64,000 nucleotides of DNA from Aquamicrobium sp. LC103 (GTDB taxonomy: Bacteria; Pseudomonadota; Alphaproteobacteria; Rhizobiales; Rhizobiaceae), in assembly GCF_001014615.2 (NCBI RefSeq), contig NZ_LBCQ02000003.1, forward strand, positions 248,001-312,000, in the 5' to 3' direction. Positions 19,447 to 27,778 of the stretch are shown here, one piece after another. The position numbers and the translations under genes are program-made. A model generated the notes under the pieces. That model did no database searches and was not told where the DNA came from. It saw only the letters and a program-made list of their open reading frames with translations. How positions within the stretch are numbered: position 1 is the stretch's first letter; each line of letters begins with the position of its first letter.

Positions 19447-19880
19447 CGTCTGCCGTGCCCCGTAAGCTCGGCGACGGTCCCCACAGCCGGCAGGCAGTGG
19501 AACCGCGTCAGCGGCGCCAGTGGCATGTTGGCCAGCGCCTCGTCCACCGCCACCCACACGGCTTCCTCGATCTCCGCCGCCGGCCGCACCGCCGCTTCGA
19601 GGCGCGCGCCGAAGAGATGCGCGACCACGCGGCTTCCCGCCTCGTTGGCGGCCTCAGCGCTGAAGACGCCGAGCGACACCGGCTCCTCGTCGAGCTCGAC
19701 GGCGATCTCCTCGCGCAGTTCGCGGCGCAGCGCCTCGAGCGGCGCCTCGCCGGGGTCGATCTTGCCGCCCGGCTGCATGAAGGCGCTGGTGCCGCGCTTG
19801 CGGACGAGCAGCGTCCGCTCCTCCGGATCGATCAGGATGGCCGCGGCGATCACGATCTCCGGCTTGACGGGCGCGTCCAT
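19443..19880 (-). CDS. NUDIX hydrolase
   Basis: A 145-residue protein whose core is a near-complete NUDIX box, GKIDPGEAPLEALRRELREE, with the two catalytic glutamates in REEI. Such enzymes hydrolyse nucleoside diphosphates linked to another moiety. It is overlapped on both sides, by dihydropyrimidinase and by the ATPase gene, so it is a firm member of the pyrimidine operon. It may clean up nucleotide derivatives or modified pyrimidines; the substrate is not evident. Confidence 0.92.
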   Translation of the reverse strand: MDAPVKPEIVIAAAILIDPEERTLLVRKRGTSAFMQPGGKIDPGEAPLEALRRELREEIAVELDEEPVSLGVFSAEAANEAGSRVVAHLFGARLEAAVRPAAEIEEAVWVAVDEALANMPLAPLTRFHCLPAVGTVAELTGHGRR

Positions 19881-21331
19881 CAGACCCCCGTCGCCGGAAT
19901 GCCCGTCCGCTCGACCTTGCGCGGCGCGGTGATCTCCTTCCATTTCGACAGTGCCCGGTTGACCGGAGCGTTGGCCTCGCGCGCGACGAACTCGCCATGT
20001 CCCGGCTTGGTCCTTACGTCACTTTCCTTGATCGCCAGCTCGCCCCGGGTGAAGACGAAACGCGGCAGGCCCTCGACCTCGAAGCCTTCGAACACGTTGT
20101 AGTCGATCACCGATTGCTGCCTGCCCGCCGTGATCGTCTTCCCGCGCTTCGGATCCCAAACCACGATGTCGGCCTCCGCGCCTTCGACGATCGCGCCCTT
20201 CCTCGGATACATGTTGAGGATCTTGGCGATGTTGGTCGAGGTGACGGCGACGAACTCGTTCATCGTCAGCCGGCCGGTGTTGACGCCCTTCGTCCACAGC
20301 ACCGGCATGCGGTCTTCCAGGCCGCCGGTGCCGTTCGGTATCTTGGTGAAATCGCCGACGCCGGTCCGCTTCTGCTCGGTGGTGAAGGCGCAATGGTCGG
20401 TCGCCACCACCTGCAGCGAGCCCGCCTGCAGGCCGGCCCAGAGCGAATCCTGGTGCAGCTTGTTGCGGAAGGGCGGGCTCATCACGCGCCGCGCCGCATG
20501 GTCCCAGTCCTTGTCGAAATATTCGCTCTCGTCGAGCACCAGATGCTGGATCAGCGGCTCGCCGAAGACACGCATGCCCTTTTGCCTGGCCCGCCGGATC
20601 GCCTCGTGGCTCTGCTCACAGGACACGTGAACGACATAGAGCGGCGCGCCGGCCATGTCGGCAATCATGATCGCGCGATTGGTCGCCTCCCCTTCCACCT
20701 CGGCTGGCCGCGAATAGGCATGCGCCTCGGGCCCGTTGTTGCCTTCGGCCATCAGTTTGGCCTGCAGCTGCGCGACCACGTCGCCGTTCTCGGCGTGCAC
20801 CAGCGGCAGCGCGCCGAGCGCCGCGCAACGCTGGAAGGACGAGAACATCTCGTCGTCGTCCACCATCAGCGCGCCCTTGTAGGCCATGAAGTGCTTGAAG
20901 GAGTTGATGCCGCGGTCGACCACCTGCGCCATCTCGTCGAACACCTGCTCGCCCCACCAGGTGATCGCCATGTGGAAGGTATAGTCGCAGCTCGCCTTGA
21001 CCGACTTGTTGTCCCACATCGTGATCGCCTCGAGCAGAGACTGGCCGGGATTGGGCAGGCAGAAATCGACCACCGTCGTCGTGCCGCCGGAAAGGGCCGC
21101 GCGCGTGCCGCTTTCGAAATCGTCGGCCGAATAGGTGCCCATGAAGGGCATTTCCAGATGCGTGTGCGGGTCGATGCCGCCGGGCATGACGTAGCAGCCG
21201 GTCGCGTCGAAGCTCTCGTCGCCCTTCAGGTTCTGGCCGATGCCGGCGATCCTGCCGCCGTCGATCAGCACGTCGGCCTTGTAGGTGCGGTCTGCGGTTA
21301 CGATGGTTCCGTTCTTGATGACTTTTGTCAT
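19880..21331 (-). CDS. hydA: Dihydropyrimidinase
   Basis: The second enzyme of reductive pyrimidine degradation, hydrolysing dihydrouracil and dihydrothymine to N-carbamoyl-beta-amino acids. The 483 residues fit the family length. The dinuclear zinc site is complete: H56 and H58 in DPHTHLE, the carboxylated Lys152 in FMAYKG, H179 in LVHAENG, H235 in VVHVS and D312 in ATDHC. It is followed by NUDIX with a 1-nt overlap and preceded by a repeat-bearing 153-base gap from the amidohydrolase gene. It could also act on hydantoins. Confidence 0.95.
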   Translation of the reverse strand: MTKVIKNGTIVTADRTYKADVLIDGGRIAGIGQNLKGDESFDATGCYVMPGGIDPHTHLEMPFMGTYSADDFESGTRAALSGGTTTVVDFCLPNPGQSLLEAITMWDNKSVKASCDYTFHMAITWWGEQVFDEMAQVVDRGINSFKHFMAYKGALMVDDDEMFSSFQRCAALGALPLVHAENGDVVAQLQAKLMAEGNNGPEAHAYSRPAEVEGEATNRAIMIADMAGAPLYVVHVSCEQSHEAIRRARQKGMRVFGEPLIQHLVLDESEYFDKDWDHAARRVMSPPFRNKLHQDSLWAGLQAGSLQVVATDHCAFTTEQKRTGVGDFTKIPNGTGGLEDRMPVLWTKGVNTGRLTMNEFVAVTSTNIAKILNMYPRKGAIVEGAEADIVVWDPKRGKTITAGRQQSVIDYNVFEGFEVEGLPRFVFTRGELAIKESDVRTKPGHGEFVAREANAPVNRALSKWKEITAPRKVERTGIPATGV

Positions 21332-21426
21332 TCTCTCGTTCCCCTGGGGTTGGTGGGTTTTTCAACCGCACACAGTTCTATTTCTACGCGTCGGCTGTCA
21401 CTCCGCGATGCTTGGCGATGACGATA

Positions 21427-21460
21427 CCCCCACCCTCGATCCCTCCCCACAAGGGGGGGG
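21427..21460. repeat. Short palindromic repeat between hydA and the amidohydrolase gene
   Basis: CCCTCCCCAC followed by a run of eight G forms an imperfect hairpin in the 153-base spacer. It could weaken read-through inside the operon. Confidence 0.5.
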
Positions 21461-21484
21461 AAGCTTGCCCGGTGCCTCGAATTC

Positions 21485-22735
21485 TCACTCCACGATCTCC
21501 GCCGTATCGACCACCGCGTGAAAGAGCACGTCGCAGCCGGCGGCCGCCCATTCGGGGAAGATCTCCTCCGCTTCGTTGTGGCTCAGACCGTCGACGCACG
21601 GGCAGAACACCATCGCCGTCGGCGCGACGCGATTGATCCAGCAGGCGTCGTGCCCGGCGCCCGATACGATGTCGCGGTGGCTGTAGCCCAGCCGCTCCGC
21701 CGCTTCCCGCACCGCCTTCACGCAGCCCTCGTCGAAGGCGACCGGCTCGAAATGGCCGACCGCCTCCACTTCCGCCGAGATGTCGAGCGCCTCGGCAATG
21801 GTCGCTATCCCCGCCTCGATGCGCGTCCTCATCTCGGCCAGCACGTTCGCATGGGGCGTACGGATGTCGATGGTGAAGACAACCTTGCCCGGTATCACGT
21901 TGCGCGAATTCGGATAGACCTCGACATGGCCGATCGCGCCGACCGCGTCCGGCTGGTAATCCATCGCCACCTCGTGGACCAGCTCGGTCACCCGCGCCAG
22001 TCCCAGGCCGGCGTTGCGACGCTTGGGCATCGGCGTGGAGCCGGTGTGCGCCTCCCTGCCGATGAGCGTCACCTGCAGCCACCACAGCCCCTGCCCGTGC
22101 GTGACCACACCGATGTCGATGCCCTCGTCCTCCAGGATCGGCCCCTGCTCGATATGCAGTTCGAAGAACGCCTTCATCTTGCGGGCGCCGACCTTCTCGT
22201 CGCCCTTCCAGCCGATCCGCTCCAGCTCGTCGCCGAAGCGCTTGCCATCGCGGTCGGTGCGGTCGTAGGCCCAGTCCTGCTCATGCATGCCGGCGAACAC
22301 GCCCGACGCGATCATGGCGGGCGCGAAGCGGGTGCCCTCTTCGTTCGTCCAGTTGGTGACGACGATCGGATGTTTCGTCTTGATGCCGAGATCGTTGAGC
22401 GTGCGCATGACCTCGAGCCCGCCGAGCACGCCCAGCACGCCGTCGAACTTGCCGCCGGTCGGCTGCGTGTCGAGATGGCTGCCGACATAGACCGGCAGCG
22501 CGTCGGGGTCGGTGCCTTCGCGGCGCGCGAACATCGTGCCCATCTGGTCGACGCCCATTTCGAGCCCGGCCTCGTCGCACCATCTCTTGAAGAGACGCCG
22601 CCCCTCGCCGTCGGCGTCGGTGAGTGTCTGGCGGTTGTTGCCGCCGGCGATGCCGGGGCCGATCTTCGCCATTTCCATCAGCGAATCCCACAAACGATCT
22701 GAATTGATTCGCAGGTTCTCGCCCGGCGCCGCCAT
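21485..22735 (-). CDS. N-carbamoyl-beta-alanine amidohydrolase (beta-ureidopropionase), M20 type
   Basis: A 416-residue M20/HyuC-family zinc amidohydrolase, the third step of the pathway, releasing beta-alanine or beta-aminoisobutyrate with CO2 and ammonia. Metal-binding features are GSHLDTQPTGGKFDG, the NEEGTRF glutamates, FFELHIEQGP and the late histidine in LSHNEAEE. The ATG at 22735 has AAGGAA upstream. Allantoate amidohydrolase and L-carbamoylase are close relatives, but the neighbours (dihydropyrimidinase and omega-aminotransferase) favour the ureidopropionase role. Confidence 0.92.
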   Translation of the reverse strand: MAAPGENLRINSDRLWDSLMEMAKIGPGIAGGNNRQTLTDADGEGRRLFKRWCDEAGLEMGVDQMGTMFARREGTDPDALPVYVGSHLDTQPTGGKFDGVLGVLGGLEVMRTLNDLGIKTKHPIVVTNWTNEEGTRFAPAMIASGVFAGMHEQDWAYDRTDRDGKRFGDELERIGWKGDEKVGARKMKAFFELHIEQGPILEDEGIDIGVVTHGQGLWWLQVTLIGREAHTGSTPMPKRRNAGLGLARVTELVHEVAMDYQPDAVGAIGHVEVYPNSRNVIPGKVVFTIDIRTPHANVLAEMRTRIEAGIATIAEALDISAEVEAVGHFEPVAFDEGCVKAVREAAERLGYSHRDIVSGAGHDACWINRVAPTAMVFCPCVDGLSHNEAEEIFPEWAAAGCDVLFHAVVDTAEIVE

Positions 22736-22746
22736 TTTCGTTTCCT

Positions 22747-23037
22747 TCAGTTCTTCAATTCCATTTCCACGAAAGCCATGGGCTCGGCCGCCGCGTTGAC
22801 GACATTGTGTTCCACGCCTTCGTCGCGGCGATAGGCGATGCCGGCTTCCATGTCGACCCGGCGGCTTCCTCCGCCGGGTTCTTCCAACAACATGCTGCAC
22901 GGCGTCAGCGTGGTGATCACGTAATCCATGCCGTGGCGATGCCAGCCGGTCTCCGCCCCCGGCGCGAAATCCCACCGGGTGACGCGGACCTTGTCGTCGT
23001 CGATCAGCACCTGATGCGTGGCCTGGGGGCGGCTCAT
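22747..23037 (-). CDS. Small cupin-domain protein
   Basis: A 96-residue single cupin. Motif 1 is visible as GWHRHGMDYVITTL and motif 2 around EGVEHNVVNAAAEP, so metal binding is plausible. It lies 3 nt after the aminotransferase and 11 nt before the amidohydrolase, so it belongs to the operon. No defined role is known to me in pyrimidine degradation; it may be a sensor, an isomerase or a minor enzyme. Confidence 0.85.
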   Translation of the reverse strand: MSRPQATHQVLIDDDKVRVTRWDFAPGAETGWHRHGMDYVITTLTPCSMLLEEPGGGSRRVDMEAGIAYRRDEGVEHNVVNAAAEPMAFVEMELKN

Positions 23038-23040
23038 GGC

Positions 23041-24369
23041 TCAGTCCACCATTCTCAGGACTTCGCGCACGTGGTCGATGAGCTCGTCGATCTGGCCCTT
23101 GGTGATGATCAACGGCGGCGACAGCGCGATGATATCGCCGGTCGTGCGGATCAGCGCGCCGCGCTCGAACGCCTTCACGAAGGCCGAAAAGGCCCGCTTC
23201 GACGGTTCGCCAGGGATCGATTCCAGCTCGATCGCGCCGACGAGGCCGATATTGCGGATGTCGACGACATGCGGCTCACCCTTCAGCGAATGCAGCGCCT
23301 CCTCCCAATAAGGGGCGAGCTCGGCGCCGCGCGTCAAAAGCCCCTCTTCCTTGTAGGTGTCGAGCGTGCCGAGCGCGGCCGCCGAGGCGATCGGGTTGCC
23401 GGAATAGGTGTAGCCGTGGAAGAACTCGATCAGATGCTCCGGCCCGTTCATGAAGGCGTCGTGGATCTCCTTCTTCACGAACACCGCGCCCATCGGGATC
23501 ACCCCGTTGCTGACGCCCTTGGCGGTGGTGATGATGTCGGGGACGACGCCGAAATAATCGGCGGCGAAAGGCGTTCCGAGACGGCCGAAGCCGGTGATGA
23601 CCTCGTCGAAGATCAGGAGGATGCCGTGCTTGGTGCAGATGTCGCGCAGCCGCTGCAGATAGCCCTTCGGCGGAATGAGCACGCCGGTCGAACCGGCCAC
23701 CGGCTCGACGATCACGGCGGCGATCGTCGAGGCGTCGTGCAGCGCCACGATGCGCTCCAGCTCGTCGGCCAACTCGGCGCCATGCTCTGGCTCGCCCCTG
23801 GTGAAGGTGTTCTTGGCCGGCAGATGGGTATGCGGCAGATGATCGACGCCGGCCAGCAGCGTGCCGAACATCTTGCGGTTGGTGACGATGCCGCCGACGG
23901 AGATGCCGCCGAAATTGACGCCGTGATAGCCACGCTCGCGGCCGATCAGCCGGGTGCGCGATCCCTCGCCCTTCACCCGCTGATAGGCGAGCGCGATCTT
24001 CAGCGCGGTGTCGACCGATTCCGAGCCGGAATTGGTGAAGAAGACGTGGTCCATGCCCTCGGGCGCGATATCGACGAGCCGGTTGGCGAGTTCGAAGACG
24101 ATCGGGTGGCCCATCTGGAAGGCGGGCGCGTAGTCGAGCTCGGCCGCCTGGCTCTGGATCGCCTCGGTGATCTTCGGGCGACAGTGACCTGCATTGACGC
24201 ACCACAGGCCCGCGGTGCCGTCGAGTATCTTGCGCCCGTCGCTTGCCGTGTAGTGCATGTCCTTTGCGGCGACCAGCATGCGCGGTGCCTGTTTGAACTG
24301 ACGGTTTGCGGTGAACGGCATCCAGAATGCGCTGAGATCGTTCGGCGCAACGTTGAGCCTGTTGGACAT
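23041..24369 (-). CDS. Omega-amino acid:pyruvate aminotransferase (beta-alanine-pyruvate transaminase)
   Basis: A 442-residue class III PLP aminotransferase. It probably converts beta-alanine plus pyruvate to malonate semialdehyde plus alanine, the last step of this pathway. Asp255 in LLIFDEVITG contacts the pyridine nitrogen and Lys284 in TTAKGVSNG is the expected Schiff-base lysine. ATG at 24369 follows a GAGGAAAGG box. It is the first gene of the operon, with a RutR-like box 83 bases upstream. Gamma-aminobutyrate or putrescine would be other possible substrates of the family. Confidence 0.93.
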   Translation of the reverse strand: MSNRLNVAPNDLSAFWMPFTANRQFKQAPRMLVAAKDMHYTASDGRKILDGTAGLWCVNAGHCRPKITEAIQSQAAELDYAPAFQMGHPIVFELANRLVDIAPEGMDHVFFTNSGSESVDTALKIALAYQRVKGEGSRTRLIGRERGYHGVNFGGISVGGIVTNRKMFGTLLAGVDHLPHTHLPAKNTFTRGEPEHGAELADELERIVALHDASTIAAVIVEPVAGSTGVLIPPKGYLQRLRDICTKHGILLIFDEVITGFGRLGTPFAADYFGVVPDIITTAKGVSNGVIPMGAVFVKKEIHDAFMNGPEHLIEFFHGYTYSGNPIASAAALGTLDTYKEEGLLTRGAELAPYWEEALHSLKGEPHVVDIRNIGLVGAIELESIPGEPSKRAFSAFVKAFERGALIRTTGDIIALSPPLIITKGQIDELIDHVREVLRMVD

Positions 24370-24451
24370 GACCAAGCCTTTCCTCTTTTGTAGCCCCTGT
24401 ATCGTTTCGGCCAACGCTTGGTTCTTCGGGCGCAGTTGTGCTACGCATTTT

Positions 24452-24467
24452 TTGACCGATTGGACAA
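24452..24467. promoter_or_regulatory. Candidate RutR-type operator in the divergent promoter region
   Basis: TTGACCGATTGGACAA is a near palindrome. It differs at two positions from the known E. coli RutR consensus TTGACCANNTGGTCAA. It lies between the aminotransferase operon and the RutR-like gene and would overlap a minus-strand -35 region. Confidence 0.65.
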
Positions 24468-24603
24468 ACGTTAGCACCGCCACATGGGCGGTCAAGGGAT
24501 TACTACCGCAAATGCCGAAGCGGCAGCGCGCTCCACAGCCCACTTCGAACTGGTCCAGTGTATTGGTCCAGAAGTCGTTCTCCGCACCTACCGGAAGGTT
24601 CGC

Positions 24604-25236
24604 ATGGAAGCGGTGAAGCCGAAGCGCCGCACGCGCATCCAGATCGAGAAGCGGGAGCTGATCCTGGAAGCGGCGCTGGAGGTCTTTTCCACCCATGGCT
24701 TCCGCGGCTCGACCATCGACCAGATCGCCGAAGCCGCCGGCATGTCGAAGCCGAACCTGCTCTATTATTTTCGCGGCAAGGAAGACATCCACACCACGCT
24801 GATGCAGCGCCTGCTCGACACCTGGCTGGCGCCGCTGCGCGAGCTCGACGACATCGGCGACCCGATGACGGAGCTCAGGAGCTACATCCGCCGCAAGCTG
24901 GAGATGGCGCGCGACTACCCACGCGAGAGCCGGCTGTTCGCCAACGAGATACTGCAGGGCGCGCCGCGCATCATGCCGATGATCGAGGGGGAGTTGAAGA
25001 CGCTGGTCGACGAGAAGACGCAGATCATCCGCGGCTGGATGCGCGCCGGCAAGATCGCGCGGACCGACCCCTATCATCTGATCTTCTCGATCTGGGCGAC
25101 GACGCAGCACTATGCCGATTTCGACGTGCAGGTACGCGCCGTGCTCGGCCCCGATCGCGGCGGTGAAGGCCGCTTCGAGGACGCCGCCCGCTTCCTCGAG
25201 CAGCTCTTCATGGAGGGGCTGAAGCCAAAGGGCTGA
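24604..25236 (+). CDS. rutR: RutR-like TetR-family regulator of pyrimidine catabolism
   Basis: A 210-residue TetR-family protein closely resembling E. coli RutR. The HTH reads IDQIAEAAGMSKPNLLYYF. The C-terminal part includes RDYPRESRLFANEILQGAP and DPYHLIFSIWATTQHYADF, positions that are nearly the same in RutR. RutR binds uracil and releases its operator. The ATG at 24604 has GGAAGG upstream. It is divergent from the pyrimidine operon, and matching operators lie at 24452 and 32062, so it probably controls both pyrimidine blocks. Confidence 0.88.
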   Translation: MEAVKPKRRTRIQIEKRELILEAALEVFSTHGFRGSTIDQIAEAAGMSKPNLLYYFRGKEDIHTTLMQRLLDTWLAPLRELDDIGDPMTELRSYIRRKLEMARDYPRESRLFANEILQGAPRIMPMIEGELKTLVDEKTQIIRGWMRAGKIARTDPYHLIFSIWATTQHYADFDVQVRAVLGPDRGGEGRFEDAARFLEQLFMEGLKPKG

Positions 25237-25260
25237 ACGTTGCGGATGCGTCAGACACGC

Positions 25261-25303
25261 ATTATCTTACTTAATAAGTATCGATCACGATAAGGTAAGA
25301 AAA
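25261..25303 (+). promoter_or_regulatory. AT-rich vapBC promoter with inverted repeats
   Basis: TACTTAATAAGTA (25268-25280) has perfect 6-bp arms, and TCTTAC (25264-25269) is mirrored by GTAAGA (25295-25300). This sits directly before the antitoxin start, where the antitoxin usually autoregulates. The region is much more AT-rich than its surroundings. Confidence 0.55.
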
Positions 25304-25516
25304 ATGGGTGATACGGCAACTCTTTCATCGAAGTTTCAGATCTCCATTCCCAAGGCGGTTCGTGAGGAACAGGGCTGGAAGCCAGGTCAGGAGTTCGCCT
25401 TCCTTCCTCACGGCAAGAGCGTCATGCTGGTGCCCGTTCCCAAGCTTGAGGATTTGCTGGGCAGCCTCCCGAATGCCGATCCGACCGGCTACCGTGATCG
25501 GAACGACCGCTATTGA
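25304..25516 (+). CDS. vapB: VapB-type antitoxin, AbrB/MazE fold
   Basis: A 70-residue protein with an N-terminal swapped-hairpin AbrB/SpoVT domain (LSSKFQISIPKAVREEQGWK) and a short C-terminal tail that would wrap the toxin. Its stop shares one base with the toxin start (TGATG), so the two are coupled. It should bind its own promoter palindrome. It is immediately upstream of a PIN-domain toxin, the standard VapBC order. Confidence 0.9.
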   Translation: MGDTATLSSKFQISIPKAVREEQGWKPGQEFAFLPHGKSVMLVPVPKLEDLLGSLPNADPTGYRDRNDRY

Positions 25517-25890
25517 TGCGCGTCGTCGACACCTCCGCCTGGATCGAAGGATTGATCAGGGGTGGGAATGGCAACGCGATTTCGCACGAGTTGCCGCTGC
25601 GGTCGCGGTGGATCGTACCGACGATCGTACAACTGGAGCTGGCAAAATGGCTTAGCCGAAATGCGACATATGACGAGGCTGCGGCGATCATGGCCTTTAC
25701 GACGCGATGCATCGTCGTCGAGCTCACCACACCCATCGCGCTGCACGCCGCCGAATTGTGCCGCCAATGCAAGCTTTCGACGGCCGACGCGATCATCTAC
25801 GCCACCACGCTCCACACCGATGCGGACTTGCTGACCTGCGACGCGCTTTTCATGGACCTGCCGCGGGTGCATTACCTTACGAAGGCGTAG
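25516..25890 (+). CDS. vapC: VapC-type PIN-domain toxin
   Basis: A 124-residue PIN-domain ribonuclease. The acidic active-site residues are visible: D5 in VVDTSAW, E41 in QLELAKW, D91 in STADAIIYA and D109 in TCDALF. ATG at 25516 is preferred over an in-frame TTG one codon earlier because of the TGATG overlap. VapC toxins cleave tRNA or rRNA when antitoxin is lost; this one's target is unknown. The set looks complete and potentially active. Confidence 0.92.
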   Translation: MRVVDTSAWIEGLIRGGNGNAISHELPLRSRWIVPTIVQLELAKWLSRNATYDEAAAIMAFTTRCIVVELTTPIALHAAELCRQCKLSTADAIIYATTLHTDADLLTCDALFMDLPRVHYLTKA

Positions 25891-25905
25891 ACGCCGGTAT
25901 CGGCC

Positions 25906-26313
25906 TCAACCGACCTTCCAGATCGTGCCCTGTGCCGTGGCGCAAAGCTTTTCGGCTTCTCCGTCGAGCACATAGACGTCGCAATGGCAGACCGCCTGCG
26001 ACTTGCCGCTCCCCGTCACGCGCGCCTTCGCGACAAGCCGTCTGCCGACCGCCGGCCTCAGATAGTTGATCTTGTATTCGAGCGTCAGGGAATCCCCCAG
26101 CACCGAGCCGCCGGCATAGGTCAGCGCATTGTCGGCCAGGTAGCTCACCACGCCGCCATGGGCGAAGCCGTGCTGCTGCAGGTGCTCCGGCCTGAGGTCG
26201 AGCGCGAGTTCGGCCCCGCCCTTGGCGAAGGCGACGAGCTCGGTGCCGAGCAGGACGCTGAAGGGCTGCGAGGCGAGCACCTTGCGGCCGAATTCGAGCA
26301 TGTCGTCGCTCAT
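25906..26313 (-). CDS. PaaI-type hotdog thioesterase
   Basis: A 135-residue hotdog-fold protein. The region LQQHGFAHGGVVSYLADNA carries the HGG turn and active-site Asp-type pattern of the PaaI_thioesterase family. The ATG at 26313 follows GGAGAGGAAGAG. It is a second member of this family in the window, distinct from the one at 2999. It is 23 bases after the DMT exporter gene on the same strand and may share its transcript. The acyl-CoA substrate is unknown. Confidence 0.88.
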   Translation of the reverse strand: MSDDMLEFGRKVLASQPFSVLLGTELVAFAKGGAELALDLRPEHLQQHGFAHGGVVSYLADNALTYAGGSVLGDSLTLEYKINYLRPAVGRRLVAKARVTGSGKSQAVCHCDVYVLDGEAEKLCATAQGTIWKVG

Positions 26314-26336
26314 CTCTTCCTCTCCTTTACGCGTCT

Positions 26337-27269
26337 TTACGCGTCGCGCGAGAACGCCAGAACCAGGAGCCCGAGCACGGTGACGATCGCGCCCGCCGCC
26401 ACGCTGGGCCGCGCCCAGCCGTGGCCGAGCAGTCCCTCGAACAGAATGATGTAGCACGGCGTCAGGTAGGTATAGGCAAGCACCTTCGCCGCCGGCAGCC
26501 GCATCGCGGCGAACTGCACGAGGAAGGTCGTCCCGGCCGTGGTGAAGATCGCGAGATAGGCGACCGATATCCAGACGATCGGCGGCAGCGATCCCCAATC
26601 CGTGTCCATGATCTCCCGCGCCCCATAGAGCGCGATGCAGAGCCCGGTCGCGAGCAGGCTCCAGAGCGTGAAGGCGACGAGCGGCTCGCCGCGATTGAGA
26701 CGCTTGACCAGCGGCGCATAGACGGCGTGGCAGACGACGCCCACGAAGAAGATCATCTCGCCCTCGCCGACGTCGAAGGCGAGCAGCGCGTCGAGATCGC
26801 CGTTGAAGATGACCCAGATCGAGCCCAGACAGGCGAAGACCAGGCTCGCCATGGCGATGCCGCGCGGCACCTGGCCGAGAAGGAGATAGCCGAAGAAGGC
26901 CGACATCAGCGGCATCAGCGTGAAGACCGCGCCTGTCGAGACCGGATCGGTCAGGCGCAGCGCCACGAACATGGTGACGAAGAACACCGCCATCAGCCCA
27001 CCGAGCACGAGGAAGCGCCAGGCGGCGCGCGGCGCGGGAATACGGCCCTTCAGCAATATCCAGGCCGCTACCGCCATCAGCGTCGTGCCGATCAGGAAAC
27101 GCACCGCGTTGACCGCCGCGGGGCCGATATGCGGCGTCGCCAGCGCGCCGATCGAATAGGATCCGGCCACGAAGGCGGAGAAGGCGAACATGGCGAGATG
27201 GCCGAGCAGCTTCTGGTTGCCGGTGGCGAACTGGTAGCGACGGGCGGCCGTTTCGGTGAGATCGGTCAA
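26337..27269 (-). CDS. EamA/DMT-family transporter
   Basis: A 310-residue membrane protein with ten predicted hydrophobic segments in two EamA halves, roughly residues 25-150 and 165-305. The second half begins at EMIFFVGVVCHAVYAPL. Such carriers export amino acids or metabolites, or import them in a few cases. The substrate cannot be named. The downstream thioesterase gene may be co-transcribed. Confidence 0.88.
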   Translation of the reverse strand: MTDLTETAARRYQFATGNQKLLGHLAMFAFSAFVAGSYSIGALATPHIGPAAVNAVRFLIGTTLMAVAAWILLKGRIPAPRAAWRFLVLGGLMAVFFVTMFVALRLTDPVSTGAVFTLMPLMSAFFGYLLLGQVPRGIAMASLVFACLGSIWVIFNGDLDALLAFDVGEGEMIFFVGVVCHAVYAPLVKRLNRGEPLVAFTLWSLLATGLCIALYGAREIMDTDWGSLPPIVWISVAYLAIFTTAGTTFLVQFAAMRLPAAKVLAYTYLTPCYIILFEGLLGHGWARPSVAAGAIVTVLGLLVLAFSRDA

Positions 27270-27350
27270 TGAGCGTTCCTCCGGACGGCTCCTAACTAAC
27301 GGAACCGGCCGCGCCGGGGAACCGGAAACGATAGGTCCAGCGGGAAGTCC

Positions 27351-27719
27351 CTACATCGCCATGACGAACAGGAAGCCGCCGGCGAGCGCGACATTGCCGG
27401 CAAGGCTGTTGATGCGGTTCGACCGGTCGATGCCTTCGTGATCCCAGAAATTGTGAAACATCAGGCTCGCCAGGACCAGGAACAGAAGAAGCGCCGCGGC
27501 CGCCGGCACGAGCCAGACACCGGCCATGACCAGGCCTCCCGCCAGCACCTGCAGAAGGATGCCGAACGCGAGCGCCGCTTTTGGCCAGGGCACGCCTCGC
27601 CGGCCGATGATCCCCTCCAGGGTTTGAAAATTGGCGATGTTGCGCAGGCCCGCGAAGACGAACACGCCGCCGATGAGAAGACGTCCAACGGCGATGAGGA
27701 AGACTGGATCGGTGAGCAT
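27351..27719 (-). CDS. DoxX-family membrane protein
   Basis: A 122-residue protein with four hydrophobic segments. The N-terminal GRLLIGGVFVFAGLRNI is typical of the DoxX family. DoxX proteins have been linked to thiosulfate:quinone oxidation and, in mycobacteria, to membrane redox stress complexes. It follows the AhpD-like gene and an Rrf2 regulator on the same strand, which fits a redox-responsive membrane role. Confidence 0.87.
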   Translation of the reverse strand: MLTDPVFLIAVGRLLIGGVFVFAGLRNIANFQTLEGIIGRRGVPWPKAALAFGILLQVLAGGLVMAGVWLVPAAAALLLFLVLASLMFHNFWDHEGIDRSNRINSLAGNVALAGGFLFVMAM

Positions 27720-27778
27720 GGGACGTTCCTTCGAGCGGGCCGGACATGTCGCGCGAGAGCGGCATGCCCGTTGGATTT

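Noticed and set aside
24551-24570. Direct repeat TGGTCCA (two copies 13 bases apart) as a second RutR site
   Set aside because: The copies are in the same orientation and do not form the needed palindrome, so support is too weak for a separate feature.
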